NCBI RefSeq assembly: GCF_016801865.2
Contig: NC_068938.1
Coordinates: 17,462,452-17,526,451 of the forward strand
From: Culex pipiens pallens
Taxonomy: Eukaryota > Arthropoda > Insecta > Diptera > Culicidae
Length of the DNA: 64,000 bases
Direction: 5' to 3'
This document shows positions 38,069 through 50,450 of this stretch, piece after piece. The number at the start of each line of letters is the position of its first letter. The first letter of the stretch is position 1. The position numbers and the translations under genes were made by a program. Under the pieces are notes generated by a model, which was not told the DNA's origin, did no database searches, and saw nothing but the letters and a program-made list of their open reading frames with translations.

Positions 38069-39086
38069 ACTCGTTGCAGGCTGGCGCAGGCAAAAACAGT
38101 CTGAAGTGAAACGTTTGTGCGGCTGGTTGTTGTCTACGTTTTGTGCGCAGGTATAATTTTCAAACAAATCATTTGATTTACCAGACTTTGTTTACATTTT
38201 TCTTGTTGATCATTTCAGCGCCGTGGAGAACTTGAAACAACGGAACAGCTGGTGCTGGAGGATTCGGCGGCAGCCGACCGACAAAACAAAATCGAAGCGA
38301 ACGCACGATTGGCATTAATCAAGGAAATCATTTGAATCATCAGATAAGTACACATATTTGAATGTTACATTCTACTCGATACTTTGTGATTTTTTTTCTT
38401 ATTTTTTCAGGTTTGGACGACTTTGGCAGTATGATCAACCGAACAGAATCGGCAATCAACTAGAATTAAAGCCAAAAAAGTTTTAATATTATTGTTGTGA
38501 ACCATCCGTCAAAAAGTGAACAATTCTGTAAAAATTAGGTAGGTAAAAAATGCTAGAAAAACTATTAAAAACCATTTGAAAACTATTTCTCAAATAGTGG
38601 AACTGGGAGAAAATTATAGAATTAACCTTAAATAACCATGTGAAAACTATTTCTATAATAGTAGCGCTCGGTAAAAATAGCAAGAAAAACCCTAAAAAAC
38701 CATTTACGAACCATTTGTGAAACAGTAGCAGCAAGGTTAAAAATTGTAAGAAAAACCTTAAAATGCCATTTAAAAACCATTTCTGAAACAGTAAAAACCG
38801 GAGGAAAAAGGTCGGTTCCACGCAAAAATTAACTTTATTTTTACCATTACACAAATGGTAATCTGACGAAACGTTGTTCGGAGATTTTTAAGGTTACCGT
38901 TGCTAACCACCCTCATCTCAGATGGTCGAACTTTATTAAAAATGGTAGGGTACCATTTCCGATATGGTATTTTAAAGGTTTTCCTACCATTTTTCAAAAA
39001 ATGGTTACGATTTCTTAAATGGTGAGTAAACCATTTAACAACAAGTTTTTTTAAGATTCTCGTTTATGCGGGTTATGCCCGAGAAC

Positions 39087-39994
39087 GAGTTAAATTTATC
39101 GTTACAACTTTTTTGGAAGGCTTGGGCGTCCGTGTTAGTTGGACAAGCGTTGGGCGTTCCAGTGTTAATTAGAAGATATATTGAAATCCTACTTATATAA
39201 CAATTAAAATGTAAAAAATAGATTTTTTTTTTACCTTTTTCAAAACGAGAAAATGTGATTTAAATAATAAATAATTTTAATTTTAAATAATAAACCTACT
39301 TTTAAATAACTCATGAAAAGTTTATTTATAATTTGTAATTAATTGGTTAATTGGATACGACAACTTGTTAGTTTACACCGTTTATCTGGCCAAAGAAGTC
39401 GCTTTAGAAAATTTAGAAATGTTACAAAGTAAATACAAAAATAGGGTGAGATTCAGTAAAGTTCTCTCAAAATATTAGTTTGATTTATAATAATTCATTT
39501 TGTATTTAATATTAATATTTTTATTTTGCAAAAAAAAATTCAACGTGTCAAAGAACAGTAACAATTAGAGTAAGTTCACTTCTCCATAAATCATTTGATT
39601 TTGCCATTTTTTATGTGCTGATTCTCTACGGAATCACCAAAAAATAATTTGATGGTTTGTTTATTTATAAAGCCATTGCAGATTTTTTAAAGTTATCATT
39701 TCACAATTATTAAAAAACAAAGGATATTGTGTAATTTGATGATTTAAATGCTTGTGTAACTAAACAAATCCATGAAAGATCCTTTTCGAAAAACACGAGC
39801 TCATTTCAAAGCTTACCTCGATTAATACAAAAAATAATCAATTATTTTTGGGTTTTAAAAATGTTTTTTTCGGAACTTTTTTAAGTTGGACACACATTCA
39901 AATCAATTGAAATAATGTTTAAAAATTGATTTTCAACCAATTTTCGACCATCAAAATCAATAAAAAGGTTAAATTCATGACTTATTGTGGCTTT
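39087..39994. other. Non-coding AT-rich interval
   Basis: No gene, RNA or defined repeat recognised. Confidence 0.4.
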
Positions 39995-40570
39995 GGTATC
40001 GTAAAACGGGGTGACTTTGATAGCCGGGTGACTTTGATAGGTTTGAGATTTTGAAAAGTTTTGACAGTGAGTTAACTATAATTGGTAGGTATTATGTGTT
40101 TTTGAAACATTATTAAAAAAAATCACTCAATCACAAACTAGTTTTTATTAATTTTAGGCAAATTTTTTACTATTTAATAATTTTACCAAATATTTTTATG
40201 TATTTTCTAAAAGAGATTATAAACTTAGTAAACTATTTACAAACATTGTATTTTTTTCGTAAAAGCTGTATCAGACAACTTAGTAATGGTACATTTGACG
40301 TAACCATAAAATTAGATCACATTTAATCTGATTTTTACCAGAATAACTATGACTATCAAAGTCACCGAGGAATTCAAAATAAGAATTTTTAATGCATTTT
40401 TTTAGCACTATTGAAAAAAATTGTTATCAAAAATAGTGCATGCACCTTGTGTGGCCTACCCTAGTACATGTTTTAAAAATAGTGATCTTAAGACATACCT
40501 ATACCTTATCTCGGTAAATATTTCAAAAATAAATTGAAATTCTTTCAATGTCACCCTGCTTTACGCTACC
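39995..40570. mobile_element. Terminal-inverted-repeat element (MITE-like)
   Basis: The ends match as inverted repeats at 18 of 21 positions: 39995-40015 (ggtatcgtaaaacggggtga) and 40550-40570 (complement ggtagcgtaaagcagggtga). The 576-bp interior is AT-rich with no coding capacity. The words gtgacttt and ctatcaaagtcac recur in both orientations. No convincing target duplication was seen. Confidence 0.65.
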
Positions 40571-41304
40571 GACTTAAATAGAATACGAAATTTTAGATAA
40601 ATTTCGTTTTAAACCTTTTTAAAAGAAGATTTAAAATATGCTTTCTTCAAAAACGATTTCGCTTTTCATGAAATTATCGTTTTAAAGTCAGTTTTTAAAA
40701 TTTATATGTCTGGAATTTAAATCTTTTTTTTTAAACAATTTTTATCGTATTCAACCGTTCACCCCATCACCCCCTTCAAACCCTGGGGCCGTGCAAAACT
40801 TTGGAAGCCACAGCTCGATTGCCTCTTATCGCTTTAATGTGGCCAGTTTAAGGCGACATACATGCGACATTCGAGTGACGGGCAGGGTCCACCGGCACTG
40901 GCATGCACCTTCCCCTTGGTATCGCAACAGGTTCTATAAAGTCGGTTGGCGTTTTCAGGTTTGCTTTTTTTTGAGTGATCCTTTTTTACTCTGAACAACT
41001 TCTGAACCGCCGGGGACTTGGCGAGACTTGGCACGCAAAACGACAGGTTCATTTATCATTATGGCTTAATTGATTGCTCCAAATGATATACGATTATGGG
41101 GCTTGCATTTGGGTGGAGTGGACTGGACCAGTTTTAATTTTGCTTTTATTATCGCCTTTTTTTTGCTCGTTACAATTGATGGACGATATCCCGGGGTGGA
41201 CAAGTGGTCGAATTAAAAAGATATCGTCACCGTCGTGCCTTGTGATCGCACGTGCATTTTAAGTTGAATCGAATGAGGATCATGAATTGAGATATATTTT
41301 TGAG
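40571..41304. other. Non-coding interval
   Basis: Mixed composition, with short frames only (for example 40791-40994 and 41074-41262) and no recognised domain. Confidence 0.4.
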
Positions 41305-41444
41305 ATATCCCTAATAAAATCGGTATGCCTAACAACTAATTTCCCATATAGTGAAAACTATTTGTGGTATAGTTCAGTATACCACAAATAATTTGTCACT
41401 ATATGTGGAATTAGTTGTTAGGCTTATTGATTTGTTAGGGATAT
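41305..41444. mobile_element. Palindromic mini-MITE / hairpin
   Basis: A 140-bp near-palindrome. The ends read atatccctaa and ttagggatat, and the arms (gcctaacaactaatt, atatagtga, atttgtggtata and their complements) pair over about 60 bp, with a loop of a few bases near 41372. No coding capacity. It could be a MITE or the source of a hairpin RNA. Confidence 0.7.
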
Positions 41445-42308
41445 ATATAAACAATGAAACTTATTGCAATGTGTCAACATAGCATGGTCAAGGCAACATA
41501 CGACTGATAAATAAATTTCAAATAGGACTCAAGATGAATGTAATAAATTAACCCTTACAGTTGCTCTCTAGTGATTAAGTTTAAATTTTTGGACAGGCTT
41601 CTGTAATTTTTCGCCTTGATTTATAACACAATACATTAAAATTAAATGTGTTTGAAAGAACTATCCATTACGTACTTAAAAAATCAACTAAACTTCTCCA
41701 ACCAAATTGTCAAATGAATCACACATAATTTAAACTCCCTGAAAAACAACCATGATTTCTTCGAAATATCCCAAAACCACCCTAGTACGTGACCAAACCC
41801 CGCAATGAACCACAACCATTGAAATCCGCGACATGTCCCGTTCATCGTGAAACTCAAGTCCCATTGTCCACCTCAAGAGTGGAGTAGATTAAGGTGTCCT
41901 CGTGTCAACCGGCAGCAGCAGCAGCACTTTGACTCCGCCATCGTGGGAAGTTTCGTTTTTTTGACGCGCAGGCAGCACTGATTCATCTTCGACGGCGGGG
42001 ACCATCAATCATCCCGCGAGCTGTTGGGCCACCTTCCAACGACGAAGAAGTGTCCACGCGGACGAAGCGCGTGCTCGGAATCCCTCAACACTGAAAACTG
42101 GTTTGTGCCAAGTTTAAGCTTGAAGTTGGTGGAAGTAGAGACATCTGGCGGAAAATTGGTGAACTAGGGTTGGTGTCTAGGCTGCGGTAAAGTTCTCTCT
42201 TTTTGCGCTCTCGCTCTCTGAAATTGAGAAGTGTTGCTAGATTATTTAGATTTATTGATGTTTTATTCGTGATTCAATAAAACTGGCAGCACTGCCTAAT
42301 TGATTTCA
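41445..42308. other. Upstream intergenic sequence
   Basis: AT-rich until about 41760, then GC-richer (41880-42200) with CAG and pyrimidine-rich runs. This is probably the distal promoter or another untranslated exon of the armadillo gene that starts at 42603; no coding exon was recognised. Confidence 0.35.
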
Positions 42309-42429
42309 GCGCATGCGCCCACCTGGAATTCAAATTTCGCGCCATGGTTACCTTGGACCGATTGCCAGACATAACCTCAATCAACCGAAAAATGTTTGCA
42401 AACTTTCCTCGGGGCCAGACGTAAACAAA
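42309..42429. promoter_or_regulatory. Putative promoter of the armadillo gene
   Basis: Several recognisable sites cluster 175-295 bp before the start codon. They are an NRF1/Erect-wing-type palindrome gcgcatgcgc (42309-42318), an E2F-type tttcgcgc (42335-42342), and a half X-box on the minus strand (gtaaccatgg, about 42342-42351). There are also two forkhead-type sites, tgtttgc (42393-42399) and gtaaacaaa (42421-42429). RFX and FoxJ-type factors control ciliary genes in animals, which suits an ARMC4 orthologue. Only the motifs are seen; function is inferred. Confidence 0.4.
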
Positions 42430-42602
42430 TCAGAAATGCCTTCAATCAAATCAGCTGTGTCTCACCTTGGATCCTAGCAACCCACGGGCCGACTATCGAT
42501 CAAACGAGGTCGTGTAAAAAATCAGCAAAAACAGGGAAAATTCCACCACTTTAACGCCGTACACGTTCCGGATCGGTTCTGCACAGGAAGAAGTTGTTAA
42601 AA

Positions 42603-45600
42603 ATGTCCACCGCCGTAGCACGCCGAGGCGGCGCCAAAGTCGTCCGCGGAGGAAAAGGTAAGCAAGGTGCGGCCGCTCCGCGCAAAGGGTCCGTCTTCGG
42701 GGGTGGTCCGGCCGGCAAGGACAAACTTTTTGCCGCGGCCAAACCGGACAACAGCGAGGAGTCCGACTCGACGGATGCCGTCTCGTCCTCGGACGAGGAG
42801 GAACGCTGGAAGGAATCCAAGCACACGAACGACGTACCCTCGGAGTACTGGCACATCCAGAAGCTGGTCAAGTACATGAAGGCCGGCAACCAAACCGCCA
42901 CGATTGTGGCCCTGTGCTGCCTCAAGGATCACGACCTCACCACGCAGATGAACCAACGGGCGATTCAAGACTGCGGCGGGCTGGAAGTGCTCGTCAATCT
43001 ACTCGAAAGCAACGATCTTAAGTGTCGACTGGGGGCACTGACGGTCCTGTCGGAAGTTTCGTCGAATTTGGACATCCGCCGGTCGATAGTTGACCTAGGA
43101 GGTATTCCGCTGTTGGTGCAGATACTGTCGGAACCCGGGCGCGATCTCAAAATCATGGCCGCCGAAACGCTCGGCAACGTGGCCAAGGTGCGGCTCGCCC
43201 GGAAGCTGGTCCGCAAGTGCGACGGAGTGCCGCGATTGGTCGATCTGCTGGACGTTCCCATTAGGTGAGTTAGAAACGGCAAAAAGCAATACAGACAAAA
43301 AGGACAATAAAAGACAATGAAAGACCATAAAAGACAGTAAAAGACAATAAAAAACATTAAAAGACCAAAATGACCAAAATGACCTAAATGACCGAAATGA
43401 CCGAAATGACCAAAATGACCGAAATGACCAAAATGACCAAAATGATCAAAATGACCGAAATGACCAAAATGACCAAAATGACCAAAATGACCAAAATGAC
43501 CAAAATGACCAAAATGACCAAAATGACCAAAATGACCAAAATGACTAAAATGACCGAAATGACCAAAATGATCAAAATGACCGAAATGACCAAAATGACC
43601 AAAATGACCAAAATGACCAAAATGACCAAAATGACCAAAATGACCAAAATGACCAAAATGGCCAAAATGACCAAAATGACCAAAATGACCAAAATGACCA
43701 AAATGACCAAAATGACCAAAATGACCAAAATGACCAAAATGACCAAAATGACTAAAATGACCAAAATGACCAAAATGACCAAAATGACCAAAATGACCAA
43801 AATGACCAAAATGACCAAAATGACCAAAATGATCAAAATGACTAAAATGACCAAAATGACCAAAATGACCAAAATGACCAAAATGACCAAAATGACCAAA
43901 ATGACCGAAATGACCAAAATGACCAAAATGACCGAAATGACCGAAATGACCGAAATGACCAAAATGACCAAAATGACCAAAATGACCGAAATGACCGAAA
44001 TGACCGAAATGACCAAAATGACCAAAATGACCAAAATGACCAAAATGACCAAAATGACCAAAATGACCAAAATGACCAAAATGACCAAAATGACCAAAAT
44101 GACCAAAATGACCAAAATGACCAAAATGACTAAAATGACCAAAATGACCAAAATGACCAAAATGACCAAAATGACCAAAATGACCAAAATGACCAAAATG
44201 ACCAAAATGACCAAAATGACCAAAATGACCAAAATGACCAAAATGACCAAAATGACCAAAATGACCAAAATGACTAAAATGACTAAAATGACCAAAATGA
44301 CCAAAATGACCAAAATGACCAAAATGACCAAAATGACCGAAATGACCAAAATGACCAAAATGATCAAAATGACCAAAATGACCAAAATGACTAAAATGAC
44401 CAAAATGACCAAAATGACCAAAATGACCAAAATGACCAAAATGACCAAAATGACCAAAATGACCGAAATGACCAAAATGACCAAAATGACCAAAATGACC
44501 AAAATGACCAAAATGACCAAAATGACCAAAATGACCAAAATGACCAAAATGACCGAAATGACCAAAATGACCAAAATGATCAAAATGACCAAAATGATCA
44601 AAATGACCAAAATGACCAAAATGATCAAAATGACCAAAATGACCAAAATGACCAAAATGACCAAAATGACCAAAATGACCAAAATGACCAAAATGACCGA
44701 AATGACCAAAATGACCAAAATGACCAAAATGACCAAAATGACCAAAATGACCAAAATGACCAAAATGACCAAAATGACCAAAATGACCAAAATGACCAAA
44801 ATGACCAAAATGACCAAAATGACCAAAATGACCAAAATGACCAAAATGACCAAAATGACCAAAATGACCAAAATGACCAAAATGACCAAAATGACCAAAA
44901 TCACCAAAATGACCAAAATGACCAAAATGACCAAAATGACCAAAATGACCAAAATGACCAAAATGACCAAAATGACCAAAATGACCAAAATGACCAAAAT
45001 GACCAAAATGACCAAAATGACCAAAATGACCAAAATGACCAAAATGACCAAAATGACCAAAATGACTAAAATGACTAAAATGACCAAAATGACCAAAATG
45101 ACCAAAATGACCAAAATGACCAAAATGACCAAAATGACCAAAATGACCAAAATGACCAAAATGATCAAAATGACCAAAATGATCAAAATGACTAAAATGA
45201 CCAAAATGACCAAAATGACCAAAATGACCAAAATGACCAAAATGACCAAAATGACCAAAATGACCAAAATGACCAAAATGACCAAAATGACCAAAATGAC
45301 CGAAATGACCAAAATGACCAAAATGACCAAAATGACCGAAATGACCGAAATGACCAAAATGACCAAAATGACCAAAATGACCAAAATGACCAAAATGACC
45401 GAAATGACCGAAATGACCAAAATGACCAAAATGACCAAAATGACCAAAATGACCAAAATGACCAAAATGACCAAAATGACCAAAATGACCAAAATGACCA
45501 AAATGACCAAAATGACCAAAATGACCAAAATGACCAAAATGATCAAAATGACTAAAATGACCAAAATGACCAAAATGATTCAAGAACATCAATCAATAAT

Positions 45601-47188
45601 GATAAATTTTCGTCAACTCTCCTTTTCCCGGCAGTGTACTCCGTTCCCAGCGCGACCAGCTGAGCGAGGACGAGCGCGAAATGCTGGACATGGCCCGGGC
45701 CGGTGCCCGCGCCCTCTGGTCGCTTTCGGAGTCGCGCCACAACAAGGAGCTCATGTGCAAGGGCGGCATCGTCCCGCTGATGGGCCGTCTGCTGAAGAGC
45801 GTCCACATTGACATTGTGGTTCCGACTATGGGTACCATACAGCAGTGCGCCTCGCAAGCCAACTACCAGCTGGCCATCACGACGGAGGGCATGATCTACG
45901 ACATCGTGTCGCACCTGACGTCGGACAACCTGGACCTGAAGCGGCAGTGCAGTTCGGCGATCTTCAAGTGTGCCAGCGATAAGGTAACGGGGTGGGTTTG
46001 TACTCCTTGATTATAACGGGGTTGCTTTTTGTAGACCGCTAGCGATATGGTGCGGGATTCGGGGGGTTTGGAACCACTGGTAGGTATTGCAAAGGACAAG
46101 ACGGTTCGAGACAACAAGCCCCTGCTGGCGGCCGCAACCGGAGCGCTCTGGAAGTGTGCGGCCAGCGAGGCGAACGTTAAAAAGCTGGACCAACTAAAAA
46201 CCGTTCAGGTGTTGGTCCAGTTGCTCAACGACGAAAGCGAAGATGTCCTCACGAACGCCGTCGGCTGCATTTCCGAGTGTGTCAAGTACCAGAACAACCG
46301 CGAAATTCTGCGCCAGTTTAACGGAATTCCGTTGCTGGTCAATTTGCTCAACATGACGCACGCCCCCCTGCTGGAGAACATCGCCAAAACGTTGAAAGAG
46401 TGTGCCTCCGATCCGGAAAGCATGACCATTATGGAAGAACTGGACGCGATCCGCCTGATTTGGTCCCTGCTCAAGAACTCTAACCCGAAAGTACAAGCTC
46501 ACGCCGCGTGGGCACTCTGTCCTTGTATCGAAAACGCTAAGGTTTGTCCCGTCACCATCCCAAACCTAGAACTAACCCACACCTTTTTCAGGATTCCGGT
46601 GAACTCGTCCGCAGCTTCGTCGGAGCACTCGAGCTCGTCGTCGGCCTGCTCAGCTCCCGGGACAACTTTGTCCTCTCGGCCGTCTGCGCTGCGATCGCCA
46701 CCATCGCCAAAGATCGGGAAAACCTCTCTGTCCTGTCGGACCACAAGGTCATCCAGATGTTGGCCCACCTGGTGTACACCACCGATGATCTGCTGCGCGA
46801 GAACCTGGCGGCGGCCATCGCGAGCTGTGCACCGTACGCGAACAACACCCAAGAACTGGGCAGACTGCGCACCGTTACGCCCATCGTCGGGTACATGGTC
46901 AGCAACAACCCGCGCGTTCACCGGACCACGGCCATGGCGCTGCAGAAGCTGTCGGAAGATCCGCAGAACTGCATTACGATGCACCAGGTAAATGTTACAT
47001 GCGCTATACGTGGGTGGTGTTGTGGAACGAGGTTACGTTTCTTTACGTTGCAGAGTGGCGTGGTTCCGTTTTTGCTCGAGACGGTTGGCTCGAAGGATCG
47101 CGAACTACAGGAAGCTTCGGCTGGGTGTTTGCAGAACATCCGCAAGTTGGCGCTGCGAGCGGAGGAGCTGGAGTTTCGGGGCGAATGA
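42603..47188 (+). CDS. gudu: Armadillo-repeat protein, ARMC4/ODAD2 (gudu) orthologue
   Basis: Five exons: 42603-43264, 45635-45983, 46035-46541, 46592-46987, 47054-47188. All introns are GT-AG; joined, they give 682 residues, close to Drosophila gudu. The start ATG at 42603 opens a basic Gly/Ala-rich stretch (residues 1-30), then a Ser/Asp/Glu acidic patch (about 51-66). From about residue 80 to the end are tandem armadillo repeats, with typical blocks such as GGLEVLVNLL, GGIPLLVQIL, AGARALWSLS and GGLEPLVGIA. Vertebrate ARMC4 is needed to dock outer dynein arms in motile cilia, and Drosophila gudu is needed for spermatogenesis; a role in sperm tails and perhaps chordotonal cilia follows by homology. 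The protein corresponds to the armadillo half of vertebrate ARMC4, as in flies. Introns 2-4 are 50-66 bp. Intron 1 is 2,370 bp and almost wholly satellite. Exon GC content is far above the surroundings. No frameshift or lost repeat is seen. Confidence 0.93.
43361..45580. repeat. 9-bp satellite array (aaaatgacc)n in intron 1
   Basis: About 2.2 kb, roughly 245 head-to-tail 9-bp units. Point variants fall mainly at two positions (aaatgaccg, aaaatgact, aaaatgatc). Variant strings recur in the same order (for example the three-unit gaccgaaatgaccg blocks near 43930 and 43985), showing segmental amplification. The left edge grades from a diverged gacaataaaa-type repeat at 43290-43360. It lies wholly within intron 1 of the armadillo gene and leaves donor and acceptor intact. 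Because 9 is divisible by 3, it yields huge open frames (Met-Thr-Lys, Gly-His-Phe and Val-Ile-Leu repeats) that are not genes. Confidence 0.97.
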
Positions 47189-47282
47189 TGCTTTCGATTG
47201 GTTGATTATTGTATTTTGTATTGACGTTATGTACGGCACTTATTTTGCAATTAAATTTGTCACGGTTTGAACACATTGATTT

Positions 47283-47310
47283 CAATAAATTAATTCACAA
47301 GCAATAAATT
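47283..47310 (+). terminator. Polyadenylation signals of the armadillo gene
   Basis: Two AATAAA hexamers (about 47284-47289 and 47303-47308) lie roughly 100-120 bp after the stop codon at 47186-47188. Confidence 0.65.
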
Positions 47311-47605
47311 GTGTACTTATTTTCAAAAACGTCATCTAGAAGAAGGCGAATGATATTATAATTAAACGAATCCAAATTGAACTTAACTAATAAATAAATA
47401 TTTCAATATTCAGAGGTTCGGAAAGTTCGTTCATGCACATTTATCTTTTAAATATTTTTTCTGTATTTTGACTATAAATTTTTAATCTTCAATACGTGTT
47501 TTTCCATTGTGTTAGTTTTCAATAATCAATTTGAAACCTCAATCTTTTAAGTTCAAACTTGTTGTTATAAAATTAAATTCGATTCGGTTTCATTGGTAAA
47601 TTATC
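47311..47605. other. Non-coding AT-rich spacer
   Basis: 3' flank of the armadillo gene up to the SINE insertion; nothing recognised. Confidence 0.4.
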
Positions 47606-47628
47606 AAGTTACAATAAATAAAATGTAT

Positions 47629-48186
47629 GTGTGTGTGTGTGTGTGTGCAACCAACCAAACGGGACCACGCGGTCGCTTCTTACAAATTGAGTTGTTTCCA
47701 TGTATTTTTTAGATCTACATTCTATACATGCAAATAACTCGCATAGGCATTTGGAAGGTGTTAGCTCTGCCGAGCTTCGGTGACCCATTTCTACGCTGGC
47801 TAGCCGAGCGCGAGGTACTTCAGCTTTGTCGACAAGCCCCGCCCTGAAGAACGTTTGCACCAATCGGATTCAAACGTTATTTAGAACTTCCGAACCCTTG
47901 TCAAATGGACAAGGACCCAGCGCGTATATAGTTGATGGTGGTAACAGTATTCCTAATTCCAGTCATAGCTCACCAAGTCGCGATGGCCTAGTGGTTAGCA
48001 TTTTTGCTTACCAATCCAAAGGACGGGGGATCGAACCCCGACTCGAGCGACTTTGATTTTTCGTACATGTTCAGAGTTTCAAGATTTATATTTCCTATAC
48101 TTTCTCGTTGGGAGCAGATGGGAATCGAACCCAGGACCATTCGCTTACAAAGCGAACACCGTAACCAGTCAGCCACGGCCGCTCCT
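47629..48186 (-). mobile_element. Composite 560-bp SINE, copy 2
   Basis: Nearly identical to 35443-36002. It is flanked by exact 23-bp target duplications (47606-47628 and 48187-48209, both starting aagttacaataaat). It has the same design: a Thr-like pseudo-tRNA head on the minus strand (about 48110-48185), an oppositely oriented tRNA-like stretch (about 47980-48053), and a shorter (CA)n tail (47629-47647). Compared with copy 1 it retains extra bases in the inner tRNA-like part (agcatttttgct near 47997-48009). Confidence 0.87.
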
Positions 48187-48209
48187 AAGTTACAATAAAT
48201 AAAATGTAT

Positions 48210-49429
48210 ATACAGAAAATTGTTTTGGTTTTCTTCGATGTGGGATAAACTTATTCATGAGGAAGGAATTATTTCATTTTATTAAATAAAACTTTTCAAA
48301 ACTTGCTAAGGAAAAGAAATAGAGATCGTACATAACCCACGTGGCCTTCATCGAAAAATGGGAATTTTCAATCTATGGTTTTCTCCAAATAATTGGAATT
48401 AGGTTTGATTTCAAATAAAAAGAAATTAACATAAAGCACTTTTACTTCGAAGATTTTGCAACATGATAAATTTGACTATGTCCAGTTTTTTTTGTTTTGT
48501 TTTGCTAGAGTCACATTTATACTATGGGGAAGTATGGCAAGACAGATTCAAATTACTAATCTTAATTTTCTGACTAAACAAAAATACTGAGATATAAATT
48601 TCAATTTTTAATTAATTTTTTTTTTTTAAATATAAAGGTGTTACATAATATTTTGAATAAAAAGGAGTTACATAAAGCTTTTAATTTTTTAACAGTTATA
48701 AATTCGTTATTTTTTCATTCATTTCAAAATGTGGTCCCAAAAATTAAGTGATTAAGTTATATTTTTTTAAGTTTGCATTCGATTGTGAATGTTTTTTTAT
48801 TATTTTTTTTAAAGGCTTTTGTGTGTACCAATAGGTAAATTTCAGTTTTCAATAAGTATCCACTAATCTTGTTTTTTTAAAGAGTAATTGTTCAAATGAA
48901 TGAAGTTTAATTTTTACATTGAAGTAAGATTTCACGGGAGTTACAAAATTAAAATTTAACGGATTTCACGCGAACTACTAATTCAAGCCCAAAATATTCA
49001 ATATTACGCTCTTTTAAAGTATTAGTCTTGATTTGAAAATTGGACCAGAAATTGAGGGTTATGTTCGGGCGAGCCTAAGAATCTACAGTAGTGTATCCCA
49101 AAAAAGCCGATGTGGCGGAAACAATGTATTCATACAACGAAAAATTCCCAAATATCGGTTTGAGCTCGCAATTTGCGTTTTACTGAAAAAATTGACTGTT
49201 TTCATAGAAAAACATATATTTTGTTCTAAAGATTGAAAAAATTGTTCAAATTGCCCTTTCTTTCACATGAAATCAATGTTAGGGGTCACACCAGTTATGT
49301 TTTGTATTCAAATTGATAATTTAATTTTAAAGTAAAAAATATGATATTTTGTCTAAGTTCTTTCTCTAAGAAGCAATTAAAAATAAATTTGCCACAAAAG
49401 CTAATCTTCTAGGCAACTTTTTCTGATCA
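48210..49429. other. Non-coding AT-rich interval
   Basis: No gene or clear element. A short phrase near 49020-49060 (attagtcttgatttgaaaat...attgagg) resembles the centre of the foldback family. Confidence 0.4.
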
Positions 49430-50275
49430 ATTTTGCATTATGAATAAGTAGTTTGCATTACATGCAACAAGTTGCAAAAAGAAGATTTTTGTCAGTACTA
49501 GTCGTAAATTTCTCCAACGAGGTGCACCGAGTTGGATAAATACGACGTGTGCTGGAAAAGTCAAGTTTTGCAACGAGTTCCATACAACATTTTTTGCAAT
49601 TCCGAAATATTCTGTGAGAGGGAAATTATAAGTCAAATTTTCATGTATTTTGTCAATTCATCGCTCAAAATTTTTTTGAGCATTATTACTTTTTGAAACA
49701 AGTGCTGAAAAGTTCATTAATTTTAAAAAGTGTTACTATTCCATGCTGCTATTTTTAGAACAGAAAAGTAAGCTTTTTCGTCGTTCGAGATGACAGGAAA
49801 AGTAAGTAGTTTCACGACGGAATTGCAAAATAGTAGTTCATGCAACAAGTTGCAAAAAGGGGATTTTTTCAGCACGAGTCGTACATTTATCCAACGAGGT
49901 TCACCGATTTGGAAAAATACGAAGAGTACTGAAAAAAACAAGTTTTGCAATGAGTTTCATAAAACATTTTTTGCAATTCCATTAAACACTCATTGAGTGA
50001 AATTTTAAGTTAAATTTTCATGTATTTTGTGAATAAATCGTTTAAATCAAAAAATTGTTGAAAAGTGTTACTTTTCGAAACAAGTGTTAAAAAGTTCAAT
50101 TTTTCATCACCCATTTCAGTGCTGAAAAGTAGAACTTTTCAGTATATATTTTGAAAAGTGTTGCTATTCGATTCTGTTATTTTTGAACAGAAAAGTAGGC
50201 TTTTTCGTCGTTCGAGAATGACAGGAAAAGTATATAGTTTCAAGACGGAATTGCAAAAAAAATAGTTTTTGTCAG
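49430..50275. repeat. Diverged direct repeats of about 390 bp
   Basis: Two related units occur in the same orientation, at about 49435-49720 and 49825-50100. Both contain caacaagttgcaaaaag, ccaacgaggt, caagttttgcaa, cattttttgcaattcc and aaattttcatgtattttgt, in that order. A phrase including gctttttcgtcgttcgag and atgacaggaaaagta precedes unit 2 and recurs at about 50190-50250 as the start of a partial third unit. No open frame spans a unit. This is an old tandem or dispersed repeat family of unknown type. Confidence 0.7.
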
Positions 50276-50450
50276 TTCAGTGCCAAGATACAGTATTGTC
50301 GTAGGCGTCAATAATTAGAGTTTACGCGCGGTCATATGACCGTAGAAGAATGGCCGCATGACAGCCCCAAAACAAGTATTCAGCTGTTGTCAAGGGTTGC
50401 CTTGAGTTTTCAACTGACTTTTTGGAAAATATTGAAAACAAACCAAGTTG

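Larger units (their letters stand above)
36880..39086. mobile_element. Probable class II-like element with internal hairpins
   Basis: The ends are imperfect inverted copies (gttcccggataaacgaaaa at 36880-36898; complementary cgtttatgcgg...cccgagaac at 39061-39086). Sub-terminal sequence on both sides repeats a tetranucleotide-rich motif (ggttaccat or accatttgtaa words) many times in both orientations. Inside are two long hairpins (37399-37538, 37955-38068). Around 38210-38480 there are exon-like pieces flanked by splice-like signals, in one frame giving an acidic-to-basic C-terminal peptide ending LALIKEII. No intact transposase was found. Boundaries and class are inferred. Confidence 0.4.

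Noticed and set aside
37907..38167. Open frames on both strands over 37907-38167
   Set aside because: They arise from the inverted repeat of hairpin 2, which reads similarly on both strands.
42965..45811. Open frames of 729-875 codons with Gly-His-Phe, Met-Thr-Lys or Val-Ile-Leu repeats
   Set aside because: They are created by the 9-bp satellite, whose length is a multiple of three, inside a confirmed GT-AG intron.
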